Numbered from the stretch's first letter, positions 1 to 12,300 are shown. The stretch: DNA of 64,000 bases from Physcomitrium patens (GCF_000002425.4 NC_037254.1:1494589-1558588), one strand, 5' to 3'. Translations and numbers: made by a program. The notes: generated from the sequence alone by a model not told the origin.

Positions 1-2557
1 GCTGCACTGGCTGGTCTGAGGATGTGTTCCCCCTTGGACAGACTCGGTTCATGGTCTGCTTGCGTTCCACGACCGGAAGCTGGCGGCTGAAGTCCGAAGC
101 GAAGAAGAAATCGAAGGGCCGACCGAGTGCAGCTGGCCCCTCCGACTCTAGAATGGGGTTCAGCGTGCAGGGCGAACGGAATGCTGGAAGCGGTGCAAAA
201 CTGTTCAATGCAAAAGAGCAAGACCGCAACTGCGAGTACGGGGCTCCTCGACCCACATGATGTCCGAGGATATTTAGGGTGCGATTGTACAAACAGGATT
301 CTTCCTGGCAGAGTCATCACGAATTGAGGTGGATGAAACCGTGCAGTGATCCATTCGCTGCACAACTTGCAAGCAAAGCAGAGGACACCGGCTGAGCGCC
401 ATGGGGTTCAAACCAAACGGTACGCCAAAGTTGGGCCCCAAGAACAGAGAGCGTCAACATGCAAATCAGGTTGAGGTAAATTTATTTCAATAACTAAAAG
501 AGAGAAACCGGAACAACCAGTTGCTTATTAAATCTATGAAGTTTTGGCATGGCTACATGCAGGAATCAAAAGAAGTGAGGCAGGGAGAAAGAGAGATGGC
601 ACAACTGCCTAACCCTTTTATACAAGTATTTTGAGCTTTAAAAATGGTGGCTACATCTCTACTCTCGAAATCCCATGAACTTAATCAAGATGTACGATTC
701 ATGTGGCTCCCTAAATCTTAATAAATTGTTAGAGCTAGAAGCCTTCAGAACTATCTAACAAACATATTTTTGATAAAACTAATGCCACCATTGTATTCAA
801 AATACAAATTAATCTCAAAATCATATCCTTTAATTTCCAAATCTATATGAATATATATTTAATATACTTATGTAATTTTGAAGAATTGTATTCCAAAGCT
901 AATTGATTATTTAAATACCAAAATTAGTTGCCAATTAGTATTAAGATTTTATTAAGGAATTTGTGGAATTTGTACCACCAAGTTAAACTTTAAATTTTCT
1001 AAAAATTCATGGACTTTGAGAAATTATGATTCTATTATTTTTTTGGAGATTCTAGTTATTCTAAGAAATTAAGAAAATGCTAAAATTAAGTATTCTCCCT
1101 TGAGAATATAAGCTGAAACCTATTTAATAGAATAAAGAAGAAAAAAAATTAATAGAAATAAATAATATAACTAAAAATTAAAAATTAATACCAATATAGT
1201 TTTTTTTATTTTTTTATGATAAGAAATCTAATTTTAAGCTTTTAAGACTTACATATCATTTGAATTATTACAATTATCAATTTCTTGTACTAACAATATT
1301 TTTTTTTTATTTAAAATCTTCTAAACTAACCTTTATCTAATAATTGCAATTTAGCATTCTAAATACATCTTTATGTTTTAAAACAATCAGTGAGTTGATT
1401 TAATGACTCACATAATACAAAGACTATATTTTTCTTAAACCAAATAAGTCCATCTTTTATAGAAGAGACTTTCATAAATCTCCTTTGTTTTCTTGTAGGT
1501 TTGGTTCGAGCAAATTCTTCTATTATTTCAAGTGCATCTTTATCTTATTTATAACTTTCTCTAATGCCTTGAATGAAGGGAGATTCATTACAATATACTA
1601 TGGTCTTCAGTGTCATTGTGTCAAGGAATTTTTTTTTTCTATCAACTCTTTCCTCCTACTTAGTGCATCTTGGATTAAGTTATCTTTGTCTAATTTGTGA
1701 ATGAGTTCAATGTCTATTGAAACTATCACATCATACTAATTCAATTCTTTGAGAGAAGCCTGGACTTTTGAATTGAAGTACTAAAGAGAAATATTATCCA
1801 TGTACAACTTGATTTTTATACTTCTTAAGTAATATCTCTAAGCTTTTAAATAATATATTATTACAAATAACTCTTTTTTATATACTAGCTACCTCAATTG
1901 ACTTCCACTTAGCTCCTTGTTTTGGCAAGTCATGTTTGTGAATGCAACCGTCCAATCATTGCGGGGCTGCATGAACAGCTGTGAAGGAGAGGAAGGGAAA
2001 GATGAGGATCTAGAAACTAAGAAGGGTGTTTAGGGGTTGTGGTCATTGACTGGATAGTTCTAAATGAATGAGGAAGGGAGGGAGAGAGAGGGTGATGTTG
2101 GAGATTGGCGGGGTCGTGACTGAGATGGGGTGGTGGAGGAGGAGGGGGTTTCCGAGTGAGATTCTCCTGGAGGGCGCAGGGCGAAGATTGGTGAGGGAGG
2201 TTTAGAAAGCAGTGGATTGCGCATGGGCATGGGATGCTGGAAGTCGGGGAAAGGAAGGCAGCGGCATAGTGAGTTGTGTGCGCAGCATGCCCACATGGGT
2301 GGTTGGCTAGCTTGCGATTTGGTGTGAGGGTCAAATAAGTTAACCGTCTCACTTGTTAGTTCCGAGGGAAAAGAGGATACAAATCGAGCCTATGCACATT
2401 CCAAGTCCATGGGTGTGCCGTTGCAACGTAGCAGTGGAGAGGATGGGAGGGTTGTTCTCCCACCCCGTAGTTTGTACCACATGGAGGTGCAATGTTAGGT
2501 GAGGAAAGTTTTGACTCAACGAAATGAGCCTTGGAAGTTTAGTAAGGGGGCCCTTGC
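1..2557. repeat. left arm of a 6.1-kb palindrome (inverted repeat)
   Basis: This stretch is the reverse complement of 3584-6140: position p pairs with 6141 minus p. Hand comparison found no difference from about 61 to 2557, including three long stretches whose translations are identical in both arms. The outer 60 bp differ at about eight sites. The inner end is sharp: the arms agree through 2557/3584 and then lose all similarity. From outside inwards the arm holds GC-richer DNA (1-480), AT-rich DNA with a Ty3/gypsy fossil (480-1950) and GC-richer DNA (1950-2557). The left end is cut by the window, so the true outer limit is unknown. Confidence 0.95.
1381..1931 (-). mobile_element. Ty3/gypsy pol fragment, left-arm copy (fossil)
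   Basis: This is the mirror image of 4210-4760. Read on the minus strand, short stretches resemble the RNase H end, the connection and the start of the integrase zinc-binding region of Ty3/gypsy pol. They include a DALSRRKEL-type connection motif and a KDGLIWFKK-type pre-integrase motif. No LTR was recognised in the arm. The fragment is old and broken in several places. Confidence 0.6.
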
Positions 2558-3583
2558 TCTTTTCATTTGATTTGAAAAATTACTGAAATTCTAAGTTGAT
2601 GTAACATGAGAAGGTTTATAAATAATAAGTCTATTACTTTTTGTTCTCTCCAACCTTCATTAATCTCACTTTGGGCTTCTATCTAAGTTCTATTCTATAG
2701 AAGCTTTAAAAAGTATTTTCTAATACTACATCTATTCCACTAAGATTGCAACTATATAATCTTCTTGAAACCTTATATTTCTACACTTAATCTTCACATA
2801 TTTGACTACCATATTGATTATTTCTATACCTTGTACAAAAGAGACCTTCACCTCCTTCATTTGTTCATGAGTCAACTTCAATCTTTTGGTACAAGTTGGA
2901 TTCATGAATAAATTGATTGTCTATGTATTAATCAATATACAAACCTTAATATTTTTAATTTTAGAACTTAAATAAATATTTTTTTAATGAAAACTTATTA
3001 AAGTAAGTTTTATTTCAAAACTCCCTTTCAATCCTCCTCATTATCATCAATCTCATATACAATTGGAGGTTCTTCTTCAAGCAAAAGTTTCTTCTTGACC
3101 AATCTTCTTCTTGACCTTGAAGTTTCTTGACTCACTTGCATTTCTTGTGTATTTGCTTTAAAAACATCCTCTCCAATTTTTTGGGAGCTAGACCTTGTAG
3201 TTCTCTTCACCATCTGGACTAAAACCTCTATGTCTTTGTTAAATCCTTGGAAATTTCCTTCCAAGTCTTATTCCAAATTTTGGTAAAAAAAAGCTCTAAT
3301 ACCACACATACTACTATTCAAAGTTGGACCTATTTCACTCCTAAAAATTTCCACAATGAATGTTACTTCCAACTTAAAATACAACTTAAATAGCCCTCCG
3401 AAAGCCTCCTTTAGAGTTGAGCCAAAAAGGCTTGAGATCAAAATCCAATCATATCATGACTTATGGTTGCACGACAACTTTGCATTGTGTCACAACTCTA
3501 CGTCAAGGCACAATTCAAAGTTGATATTCCTTCAAGTCATCACTTAGTCCAAATTTCAACTAATCTAAAAGAAGAGATGGGTT
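2558..3583. other. palindrome spacer, AT-rich
   Basis: This 1026-bp single-copy stretch lies between the two arms. A 78-codon minus-strand open frame (3028-3264) is rich in Lys, Arg, Ser and Glu and ends in an acidic tail. It is not recognised and could be a remnant of a retroelement gag or chance. No other gene-like signal was seen. In a transcript crossing the locus this stretch would form the loop of a long hairpin. Confidence 0.6.
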
Positions 3584-6140
3584 GCAAGGGCCCCCTTACT
3601 AAACTTCCAAGGCTCATTTCGTTGAGTCAAAACTTTCCTCACCTAACATTGCACCTCCATGTGGTACAAACTACGGGGTGGGAGAACAACCCTCCCATCC
3701 TCTCCACTGCTACGTTGCAACGGCACACCCATGGACTTGGAATGTGCATAGGCTCGATTTGTATCCTCTTTTCCCTCGGAACTAACAAGTGAGACGGTTA
3801 ACTTATTTGACCCTCACACCAAATCGCAAGCTAGCCAACCACCCATGTGGGCATGCTGCGCACACAACTCACTATGCCGCTGCCTTCCTTTCCCCGACTT
3901 CCAGCATCCCATGCCCATGCGCAATCCACTGCTTTCTAAACCTCCCTCACCAATCTTCGCCCTGCGCCCTCCAGGAGAATCTCACTCGGAAACCCCCTCC
4001 TCCTCCACCACCCCATCTCAGTCACGACCCCGCCAATCTCCAACATCACCCTCTCTCTCCCTCCCTTCCTCATTCATTTAGAACTATCCAGTCAATGACC
4101 ACAACCCCTAAACACCCTTCTTAGTTTCTAGATCCTCATCTTTCCCTTCCTCTCCTTCACAGCTGTTCATGCAGCCCCGCAATGATTGGACGGTTGCATT
4201 CACAAACATGACTTGCCAAAACAAGGAGCTAAGTGGAAGTCAATTGAGGTAGCTAGTATATAAAAAAGAGTTATTTGTAATAATATATTATTTAAAAGCT
4301 TAGAGATATTACTTAAGAAGTATAAAAATCAAGTTGTACATGGATAATATTTCTCTTTAGTACTTCAATTCAAAAGTCCAGGCTTCTCTCAAAGAATTGA
4401 ATTAGTATGATGTGATAGTTTCAATAGACATTGAACTCATTCACAAATTAGACAAAGATAACTTAATCCAAGATGCACTAAGTAGGAGGAAAGAGTTGAT
4501 AGAAAAAAAAAATTCCTTGACACAATGACACTGAAGACCATAGTATATTGTAATGAATCTCCCTTCATTCAAGGCATTAGAGAAAGTTATAAATAAGATA
4601 AAGATGCACTTGAAATAATAGAAGAATTTGCTCGAACCAAACCTACAAGAAAACAAAGGAGATTTATGAAAGTCTCTTCTATAAAAGATGGACTTATTTG
4701 GTTTAAGAAAAATATAGTCTTTGTATTATGTGAGTCATTAAATCAACTCACTGATTGTTTTAAAACATAAAGATGTATTTAGAATGCTAAATTGCAATTA
4801 TTAGATAAAGGTTAGTTTAGAAGATTTTAAATAAAAAAAAAATATTGTTAGTACAAGAAATTGATAATTGTAATAATTCAAATGATATGTAAGTCTTAAA
4901 AGCTTAAAATTAGATTTCTTATCATAAAAAAATAAAAAAAACTATATTGGTATTAATTTTTAATTTTTAGTTATATTATTTATTTCTATTAATTTTTTTT
5001 CTTCTTTATTCTATTAAATAGGTTTCAGCTTATATTCTCAAGGGAGAATACTTAATTTTAGCATTTTCTTAATTTCTTAGAATAACTAGAATCTCCAAAA
5101 AAATAATAGAATCATAATTTCTCAAAGTCCATGAATTTTTAGAAAATTTAAAGTTTAACTTGGTGGTACAAATTCCACAAATTCCTTAATAAAATCTTAA
5201 TACTAATTGGCAACTAATTTTGGTATTTAAATAATCAATTAGCTTTGGAATACAATTCTTCAAAATTACATAAGTATATTAAATATATATTCATATAGAT
5301 TTGGAAATTAAAGGATATGATTTTGAGATTAATTTGTATTTTGAATACAATGGTGGCATTAGTTTTATCAAAAATATGTTTGTTAGATAGTTCTGAAGGC
5401 TTCTAGCTCTAACAATTTATTAAGATTTAGGGAGCCACATGAATCGTACATCTTGATTAAGTTCATGGGATTTCGAGAGTAGAGATGTAGCCACCATTTT
5501 TAAAGCTCAAAATACTTGTATAAAAGGGTTAGGCAGTTGTGCCATCTCTCTTTCTCCCTGCCTCACTTCTTTTGATTCCTGCATGTAGCCATGCCAAAAC
5601 TTCATAGATTTAATAAGCAACTGGTTGTTCCGGTTTCTCTCTTTTAGTTATTGAAATAAATTTACCTCAACCTGATTTGCATGTTGACGCTCTCTGTTCT
5701 TGGGGCCCAACTTTGGCGTACCGTTTGGTTTGAACCCCATGGCGCTCAGCCGGTGTCCTCTGCTTTGCTTGCAAGTTGTGCAGCGAATGGATCACTGCAC
5801 GGTTTCATCCACCTCAATTCGTGATGACTCTGCCAGGAAGAATCCTGTTTGTACAATCGCACCCTAAATATCCTCGGACATCATGTGGGTCGAGGAGCCC
5901 CGTACTCGCAGTTGCGGTCTTGCTCTTTTGCATTGAACAGTTTTGCACCGCTTCCAGCATTCCGTTCGCCCTGCACGCTGAACCCCATTCTAGAGTCGGA
6001 GGGGCCAGCTGCACTCGGTCGGCCCTTCGATTTCTTCTTCGCTTCGGACTTCAGCCGCCAGCTTCCGGTCGTGGAACGCATGCAGACCATGAACTGTGTC
6101 TGTCTATGTGGGAATACATCTTCAGACCAGCCAGTGCAGC
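3584..6140. repeat. right arm of the palindrome
   Basis: Reverse complement of 1-2557 (see that entry). The inner 600 bp (3584-4190) is C- and T-rich with proline-rich chance frames. 4200-5640 is AT-rich and includes the gypsy fossil. 5650-6140 is GC-richer and runs without a break into the unique GC-richer DNA at 6141-7061. That continuity suggests the right arm is in the original context and the left arm is the copy, but the DNA left of the window is unseen. Confidence 0.95.
4210..4760 (+). mobile_element. Ty3/gypsy pol fragment, right-arm copy (fossil)
   Basis: On the plus strand this stretch shows RNase H-end similarity (a KELFVI-type motif near 4260), the connection DALSRRKEL near 4475, and a KDGLIWFKK-type motif near 4690 typical of the region before the integrase zinc finger. 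It is the mirror of 1381-1931, so the fragment was present before the arm was duplicated. It is old, broken in several places, and has no LTR in sight. Confidence 0.65.
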
Positions 6141-7061
6141 GTGTTGGTACCGCCCTGCACAATGACGTTGCGAGTGGTATCCGGATCATGCACCTCGAAA
6201 GTGTATGCCACTAGCGACGCCGGGAAGCGAAGAAATCATTGCACTGTTCGCTGCCTCCGCACCCCCCAGCACTTGTTTGGAGAGAGTGGAGACCAAGCAA
6301 TGCAGCTGGTTTTGCCGAAGGGTTGTGCGCGGCCGCCGTTTGTTTCCGCGCTCATCCAGCGTTCGCATGTGCGGCGCAATGTACCGCTCAATTCCGCGAG
6401 GACGATGCTGAAGCAGGTGGATTGCGTTGGGTCGAAGACAGGAATGTGTGCAGGGGAGTGAAGAATACTCATGCTGGATGCTGTCACGTATGCGAGGACG
6501 CCAGGTACGTGGCAGTGACCTCTGCCCTCATATGGGATGATAAAGTGGGTTCACACCTGCGTTGGGCATTGCGTGTGGAATCTGGCGGGTGCCCAGTCAG
6601 TCAGATCATACAGCAGACAAGTTTGCAGGAAGTTGGATGAGGACCAAGGTAAGCTCGTGAGAGGGAGAGGAATGGTGTCCACTCATGTAAGAAGAGTTGG
6701 GAAGTCATCACATGACATGAGAGTCGGTCCCTCTCGTACGAGGGAAGGAGGGAGGGAGGTTTGAATGGACTCTGCTCGGATAACTTCCAGCGCTGCGGTG
6801 TGTCATCTGACACTCGGACCGGCGGATTATTTGGGTTCTTGCTCTGTTAAACTATGGCCTGAATCCCGTGCCGACAAGCTCATGCTAAACTGGGTCCTTC
6901 CGAGCCACCTGCAAAATCCCCCAAAACACATCACGCACTGGCGCCAGTCATGGTCGAACAACGGACGTGGACAATGGGGTGGGGATGCAAGAGTTCTGTT
7001 ATATTACATCTTCTTGGTCAGAAGTTTTATGGAGACCCCAGGTGAATATGTTTGTGGATAA
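6141..7061. other. GC-richer unique region, no gene recognised
   Basis: This region is clearly richer in G+C and CpG than the surrounding DNA and continues the outer arm sequence. Several open frames of 60-133 codons overlap on both strands (for example 6239-6640 plus and 6236-6487 minus). None has a recognisable domain, and the frames compete with each other, as expected in GC-rich non-coding DNA. It could be the promoter, 5' leader or decayed exons of a host gene whose body is not visible here. Confidence 0.4.
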
Positions 7062-9440
7062 TTCAATAGCTTGTAAATCAAGCTCAGTTGCAACTTTTTT
7101 TCCATGCTATTTTTTACATTAGAAAAACTTCTATTTCATCAGTGGGGTTATAAATAGATCAAAATAAGATGAAACAGATAAAAATAAAATCAATTATTTA
7201 TCTCTAGGACAAACTCAAGTTTAGTTTCTTGAAAATTTTACAATCTACAATAAGATGGTTACATAGGAGGTAACCATTTGTGAGACAATGTTGGATTTTA
7301 ACCTTAAGGCACACAAGTAAGGACCTATTGTACCAAAAGGTTTTAATAGAAGATTAAGGAGTGCATTTCAATAGTAATTTTTTTAGAGAAATTTTTAACA
7401 ATATAAATTTTGTGGGGTTATAATGCATACAAGACTTTTAATGATGTAATTATAGTTAGAATTTTGCTGGCAACAAAGTCTTAAAGCCAATATAACTAAA
7501 GAAATTTTTAGGATTATTTATTTGTACCTTGTGCTTGATTTGTAATTAACATTTGTTATTGTGTAGATGTAAAAATAAGACATTTGCTTCTTGACTTTTA
7601 TGACATATTAATTTTACAATTGGAAACAATTTGATTGTTTATCCAAGGAATTAAAAGAATTGGATAAATGAAGGTTAATTGTAAATTTTTAGCTATTTTA
7701 AGATCCACAATTTGAATAAACACACTTGAACCAAATCTTATACTAATTTTGAATGAAAGTTTACAAATGAATTTGAAAAATCAAGTACTAGAATTCTTTA
7801 TTGTGTTCAAAATAAGAAGTCATGCAACATTGTTTTGCATTTTATTGCAATAATTAATAATTTATAAGTTGAGTATATGTCATATAATGTTAAATGAGTA
7901 TGTGACTTAAGAATTATCACAACTCAAAATTAGAAGTCAATTTATTAATTTAATAGAAATTATTTCTACCATCAAATTATTAATTTGAATCAAGAATATA
8001 TTAAAAATTTACTTGAGTTTTGATAGAATTTTTTAAGATTTTATTTAAGATTTTATTTAAGATTTTTTGTTTTGAAGTTTTAAGATTTAACAAGCTATAA
8101 GTTTTAAGATTTGATGGGATCTAGAATTTATGATTTGACAATATCTAAATTTTATTATCTATAGGATATAGGTTTTAGGATTAATATAAAATAGAATATA
8201 GAATTGATAGAACATATAATTTAAAGATTCTTAGGTTAAGAGTTGGTTAGATTTAGGATTTTAGAGGAGTTGAGGTTGTTTAAGAAGAGTGGTTTTAAGC
8301 ACCTTATATAATTGATTTAAACATAATGATAGGCTTTATAGTATTTTCTTATACAATAAATGTTCTTTTCATTTTCAAATTAAAATTCATATTATATAAC
8401 AATGTCATACAAGGGTATTGCCTTAGGCTTCTTTTGGAACATCTACTAGCACATATAATTAAATTTAAGGCAAGTCTATTATATTATATACACACACACA
8501 TTAAGTAAACAAAATAATAAGACATTTTTATAAAAAATAATGTAATTTTGATTTGACTCAATAACTATATATCTTTTTAATATTTCTTTTTAGAAGAATC
8601 AAGGTGCTATTTCTTATAAATAATATTTAAAAGTTTAAAATAATCTGAGATATTAAATCAAGAGAACATTGTCTTCAGCCAATGCAATTAAAATAAATAA
8701 ACTTTTAATAATTTATTTGGATTAAAAAAAAATCAATGAAAATCAGCAACAATGCTTTTAAGATAATAGTAATAAAAAAGAATAACAATGATTGTATTCA
8801 TAATGATTTTTAATACAATTTTATTTGCCTTTTAGAAAAGAAATCATTGTCTATATCTCCAAAAGTTACACATCTTTGTATCATTTAAAATTTCCATAAT
8901 CTTTCTGTTATGAAATATTTTTTTATTTATTTAAATCGAATTTAATAAATAAATTTATATTTGGAGATATTTAATAGATGAGATTTTAGACATTTTTGTT
9001 AAAGAATTTTGGTTAACCTAATGATTCACATCCAAGAGCTATGATTTTTAGGCATCAACCAAATGGTTGCATCAACAAGCTTCTATTCTAAGAGAATTAC
9101 ATTTATATTTTGATTAATATATTTTAACAAACAACTTTCAATCTCAAATGTTTAAGATTCAGTTATAGTAGTTATAGGCTACTTTGCTAAAATGGCTCAC
9201 TTTTCCTATGAATTAGGGATTTGTTTTTAGTATTTTAAAAAGTTTATCTTTTATATTTATAAAATATTAAGAGATGCTTTATAAAATTAGAATTAAAATT
9301 TATGTAATTTTTTTGTAACAAACCATCTAAAAAATAATGGTTAATTTTAATATACTAATCAAATTCGAAGTGATTTTTTTCTCAAAATATAGAATATCAT
9401 AAGAATAATCAGATAAAACTCATATAAATTTTAGAACTGG

Positions 9441-9474
<34 letters not shown>

Positions 9475-10437
9475 TATATATATTATTAATTTTTTATTAC
9501 TTAAAAAATTAAAATAAATATTAAAAGATCAATTATAAAAGATCTGATTAATTACCTAGTAATTTCTTAAAGAAACTTAGAATTAGATTTGAAATTAATT
9601 TAAAATAAAATAATTACTATGGAATTATTTATGGTTTTATAATTTTGAATATATAGTAAAAGTAAATATATTAATCATTAAAAGAATCATGTATATTAGT
9701 TGATGTACTATCAAAATCAGATATCAAGATTTAAAGTTTTTTTAGATATTTTTTACAAACATTTTTATAGTGTCAATTCTAAGTAAGATATTGGAATAAG
9801 TCCATCAATATTAAATATTTTTAATTATAACTCTTAGTTTAGGAGACTTGTGCATCTATTAAGTAAAGTAAAAATTATCATGAATTATAAAAGTTCTCCA
9901 AAACAAATTTTCTTTTTAAGTTAAATAAATCCATTAATAGTAAAATTAATTAATTAATTATTTATTTATATATTTTTTGTATTGGATTTTTCTACATACA
10001 AACTTTAAATAGATGAATAAAGTATCTGATTCAGCAGATCATATAAATCAGATTTAGCAGAGTAATTACAGAAACTTGCATGAAAGAAAAAAAATTAAAT
10101 AAAAAATAAAAAATGATTGTTTGATTTACGAGAGAATATTATTCTACACTGCAATTTTGAAACTATTCAAAATCTTAACTAAATTGAGAAAGAAGATTTT
10201 TATTGTAAACCATAGAATAGCAAATAAGTAAGAATTGTTTTAGAAACAAATAATCATATAAATTTAGTATTTCATACTAATGACATTTGAAAGTTTTAAA
10301 GATATTTGATAGTTTTCTAAAAACAAACCTAATGCCAAACTTCTATTGAAAGCAAATATATCACATTTTTATTTTATAATCTCCACATTTCTCTTTCTTT
10401 TAATTTATCACTTCTGATCATTCATTACGAGTCTTTG
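7062..10437. other. AT-rich intergenic DNA without a recognised gene
   Basis: This is very AT-rich sequence with no open frame longer than about 60 codons and no domain similarity noticed. It contains short tandem patterns (an AGATTTTATTTA-like unit near 8034-8066, a TA run at 9444-9471, a short CA run near 8489). No LTR or terminal repeat was identified, although strongly decayed transposon DNA would look like this. Confidence 0.6.
9444..9471. repeat. (TA)n microsatellite
   Basis: About 14 uninterrupted TA units in AT-rich intergenic DNA. Confidence 0.95.
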
Positions 10438-11099
10438 TCATGTACAGTTTATTTTGACAATTTTTATTTTCTTTTGGATAAACAAACATTCAAATCGGCA
10501 ATGGAAAAAACTCGTCAAGGCTACAAACACATGGATTAAATATCTGATTAGTTTTATAGGTAACATAGAATAAAGAGAGAAACCTGATTGTAGAATGAAT
10601 AATCCTAGGAAGTAAAATCTCATTTTTGAAAATGCATCGTCGATATTGCAACACATTGTCACAGTGGAGTTGCCGAGTTGAGCAAGGGCAAATCTGACTG
10701 AAACCCCACAACACAACTCTTTAAACCTAATGTCGATGGTTAAATCAAACTAATCAGCCAACAACACTCTACAGTTCCGATTGAGAGTCTTACGATTTCA
10801 TGGTCTTGAAATTTCGGTAAACAGTGATCAAGCGCACACGAAGGATCTGAGTGATTGCACAATTTTGAACTCACTCAAGTTGATTGCCTACAGGTTACAA
10901 ATCTATGTCACGAAAACCCTAATTTGCGTAATATCGAGTTAAAATCTGTACACAAATGTGTGAACTACCGCAATGCTTCCCTGAATTGCCTGTGAAAAAG
11001 CATTGGTACAACCCAATTATAAGTAAATCGCGGCAGCAATAGAATTCTCGAAAGCTTGCAGTGGATACAATTGGAGTAATGCTGTCGTCTACACTACCG
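10438..11099 (-). other. 3' flank of the FKBP gene
   Basis: This is the sequence downstream of the FKBP stop codon, read on the minus strand. It is intermediate in G+C and grades into AT-rich DNA to the left of about 10600. Short minus-strand frames (10438-10716) lack any recognisable domain and are likely chance. The part next to the gene probably contains its 3' untranslated region. No poly(A) tract of the kind left by retroposition is obvious. Confidence 0.4.
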
Positions 11100-11828
11100 T
11101 TAAGACTGCGGCTTGCGAACCTTGAGCAATTCAATGTCGAAGATGAGAGTTCCAAGCGTGTCACCCTCCCCGTTGGCCAGCCGAGTCTGATTGAAAATGG
11201 TGGTATACAGCCTCTGTCTGTCGAAGTAGTCAGGCGGGATAGGACCTTGGTTGGTGTTCTGGTACCCTTGCGATGGCGGAATTACCACCCGACGCACCCC
11301 ACCTTCCTTCATGCTCCGAACTGCAGAATTGATCCCACTAATCACATTCTTGTCTCCCAATATAAACACGTATGGCTCCGGATTTCCGAAAAAATCCTTG
11401 TGGTCATACGTGGAATCAAAGCGCCACCCTTGCTTCGCCCCTAAGCGACCGTAGTAGTGCACCTCAACCTGGTCACCGTCCTCCGGCATCGCCCCCATAC
11501 CCTGCCGAATGTCCAGCGCCTTCACCCCACTCGACCCCTCCAGCTCATAAAATTTCGGCGGCGGCTCTCTCACTTTCTCCTTCTTCGCGGCGCATTCGCC
11601 AATTCCCGCACCAGAAACTAGTGACACAGTTACAATCCCCGCGCCACAACCCGCTCGCAAGAGCACACTCCGCCGCGACACAGGCTCCGATAACTCCTGA
11701 CACTCCGGATTGACAGAGCATGTCGGTGAATACGTGACAATAGAGCTTCTGGATCTCGCTGTTCGAGAGCACGAGACGAGGACACCATTACAGAGGGACG
11801 ATGCAGCGCCCAAGCTTAGCATCGCCAT
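11100..11828 (-). CDS. FKBP-type peptidyl-prolyl cis-trans isomerase, predicted thylakoid lumen
   Basis: This gene encodes 242 residues from an ATG at 11828 to a stop at 11100, without an intron. Residues 1-50 are rich in Ser, Ala and Arg, like a chloroplast transit peptide. A twin arginine (R52-R53), a hydrophobic stretch (55-77) and a Cys-Ala-Ala end near 81 make a typical Tat-type lumen-targeting signal. The FKBP domain covers about 103-238. It keeps the pocket residues of the H-Y-Y-G motif (124-127), R-F-D (136-138), a V-I pair (162-163), G-Y (188-189) and the final F-D-I-E-L strand. The position of the FKBP12 pocket tryptophan is Ile here, and a long insertion follows G-Y, as in several plant lumenal FKBPs that may be poor isomerases and act as assembly chaperones. 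The single exon is unusual for this mostly multi-exon plant family. Assignment to a named lumenal FKBP was not possible. The family call is firm and the location is inferred. Confidence 0.92.
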   Translation of the reverse strand: MAMLSLGAASSLCNGVLVSCSRTARSRSSIVTYSPTCSVNPECQELSEPVSRRSVLLRAGCGAGIVTVSLVSGAGIGECAAKKEKVREPPPKFYELEGSSGVKALDIRQGMGAMPEDGDQVEVHYYGRLGAKQGWRFDSTYDHKDFFGNPEPYVFILGDKNVISGINSAVRSMKEGGVRRVVIPPSQGYQNTNQGPIPPDYFDRQRLYTTIFNQTRLANGEGDTLGTLIFDIELLKVRKPQS

Positions 11829-12300
11829 AGCCGGACAGCTCTAGATTCAGACCAGAAAGAAGTAGCATGTATACACTTCTGAATCCTGTAAAAGCTTAAA
11901 CAACACACACACACACACACACCACTGGAAAGCGAGTGTCAGCTACGTCATTCGGTTTGTGATGGCGCAGCTTCACAAAACACTTCCATGGTTTGTGCAC
12001 TAAAGACAAAACTCCCATGTCTGCCACAAGATTGTAGATGTCTGGAGTGTGCATTTTGAGTTCCCCCGAATCCATCTCGGCGTTCGCCATTGGTTACAAG
12101 TGCGCTTTGAGATGGAGAGCTACGATGCAGGATCGTAACCCAGTAGATTAGAATTACGAACAACCTTTGTCTCACCAATCATCTCCAACACCGAGCTTTT
12201 TAAATTAGTTTGCAGATCCTCGAAGATGCGAGTGATCGCCCAGCATCGCCATCAAGGCTCTTCCTGCTCTCACCGATTCTTCATTCCTCAGACATGCGAA
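11829..12300 (-). promoter_or_regulatory. putative 5' leader and promoter region of the FKBP gene
   Basis: GC-moderate sequence lies directly upstream of the FKBP start codon on the minus strand. It includes a CA/GT microsatellite at 11903-11922, the kind often found in plant 5' leaders. The overlapping short frames (11896-12178) have no recognisable domain. No clear TATA box was identified. Sequence becomes AT-rich beyond about 12300. Confidence 0.35.
11903..11922. repeat. (CA)n microsatellite
   Basis: Ten CA units, about 75 bp upstream of the FKBP start codon. Confidence 0.95.

Noticed and set aside
3789-4124. Proline- and histidine-rich 111-codon frame, present in both palindrome arms.
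   Set aside because: It lies in C/T-rich DNA, overlaps another open frame, and has no domain. Its identity in both arms comes from the palindrome, not from selection.
1-6140. A foldback transposon or MITE pair as the explanation of the palindrome.
   Set aside because: Arms are 2.5 kb, contain unrelated GC-rich DNA and a gypsy fragment, and have no target duplication in sight. A local inverted duplication fits better.
6239-6640. 133-codon plus-strand frame in the GC-rich region.
   Set aside because: It competes with several overlapping frames on both strands and shows no recognisable domain or consistent codon pattern.
11251-11713. Plus-strand frames opposite the FKBP gene.
   Set aside because: They are antisense shadows of the strongly supported minus-strand coding region.
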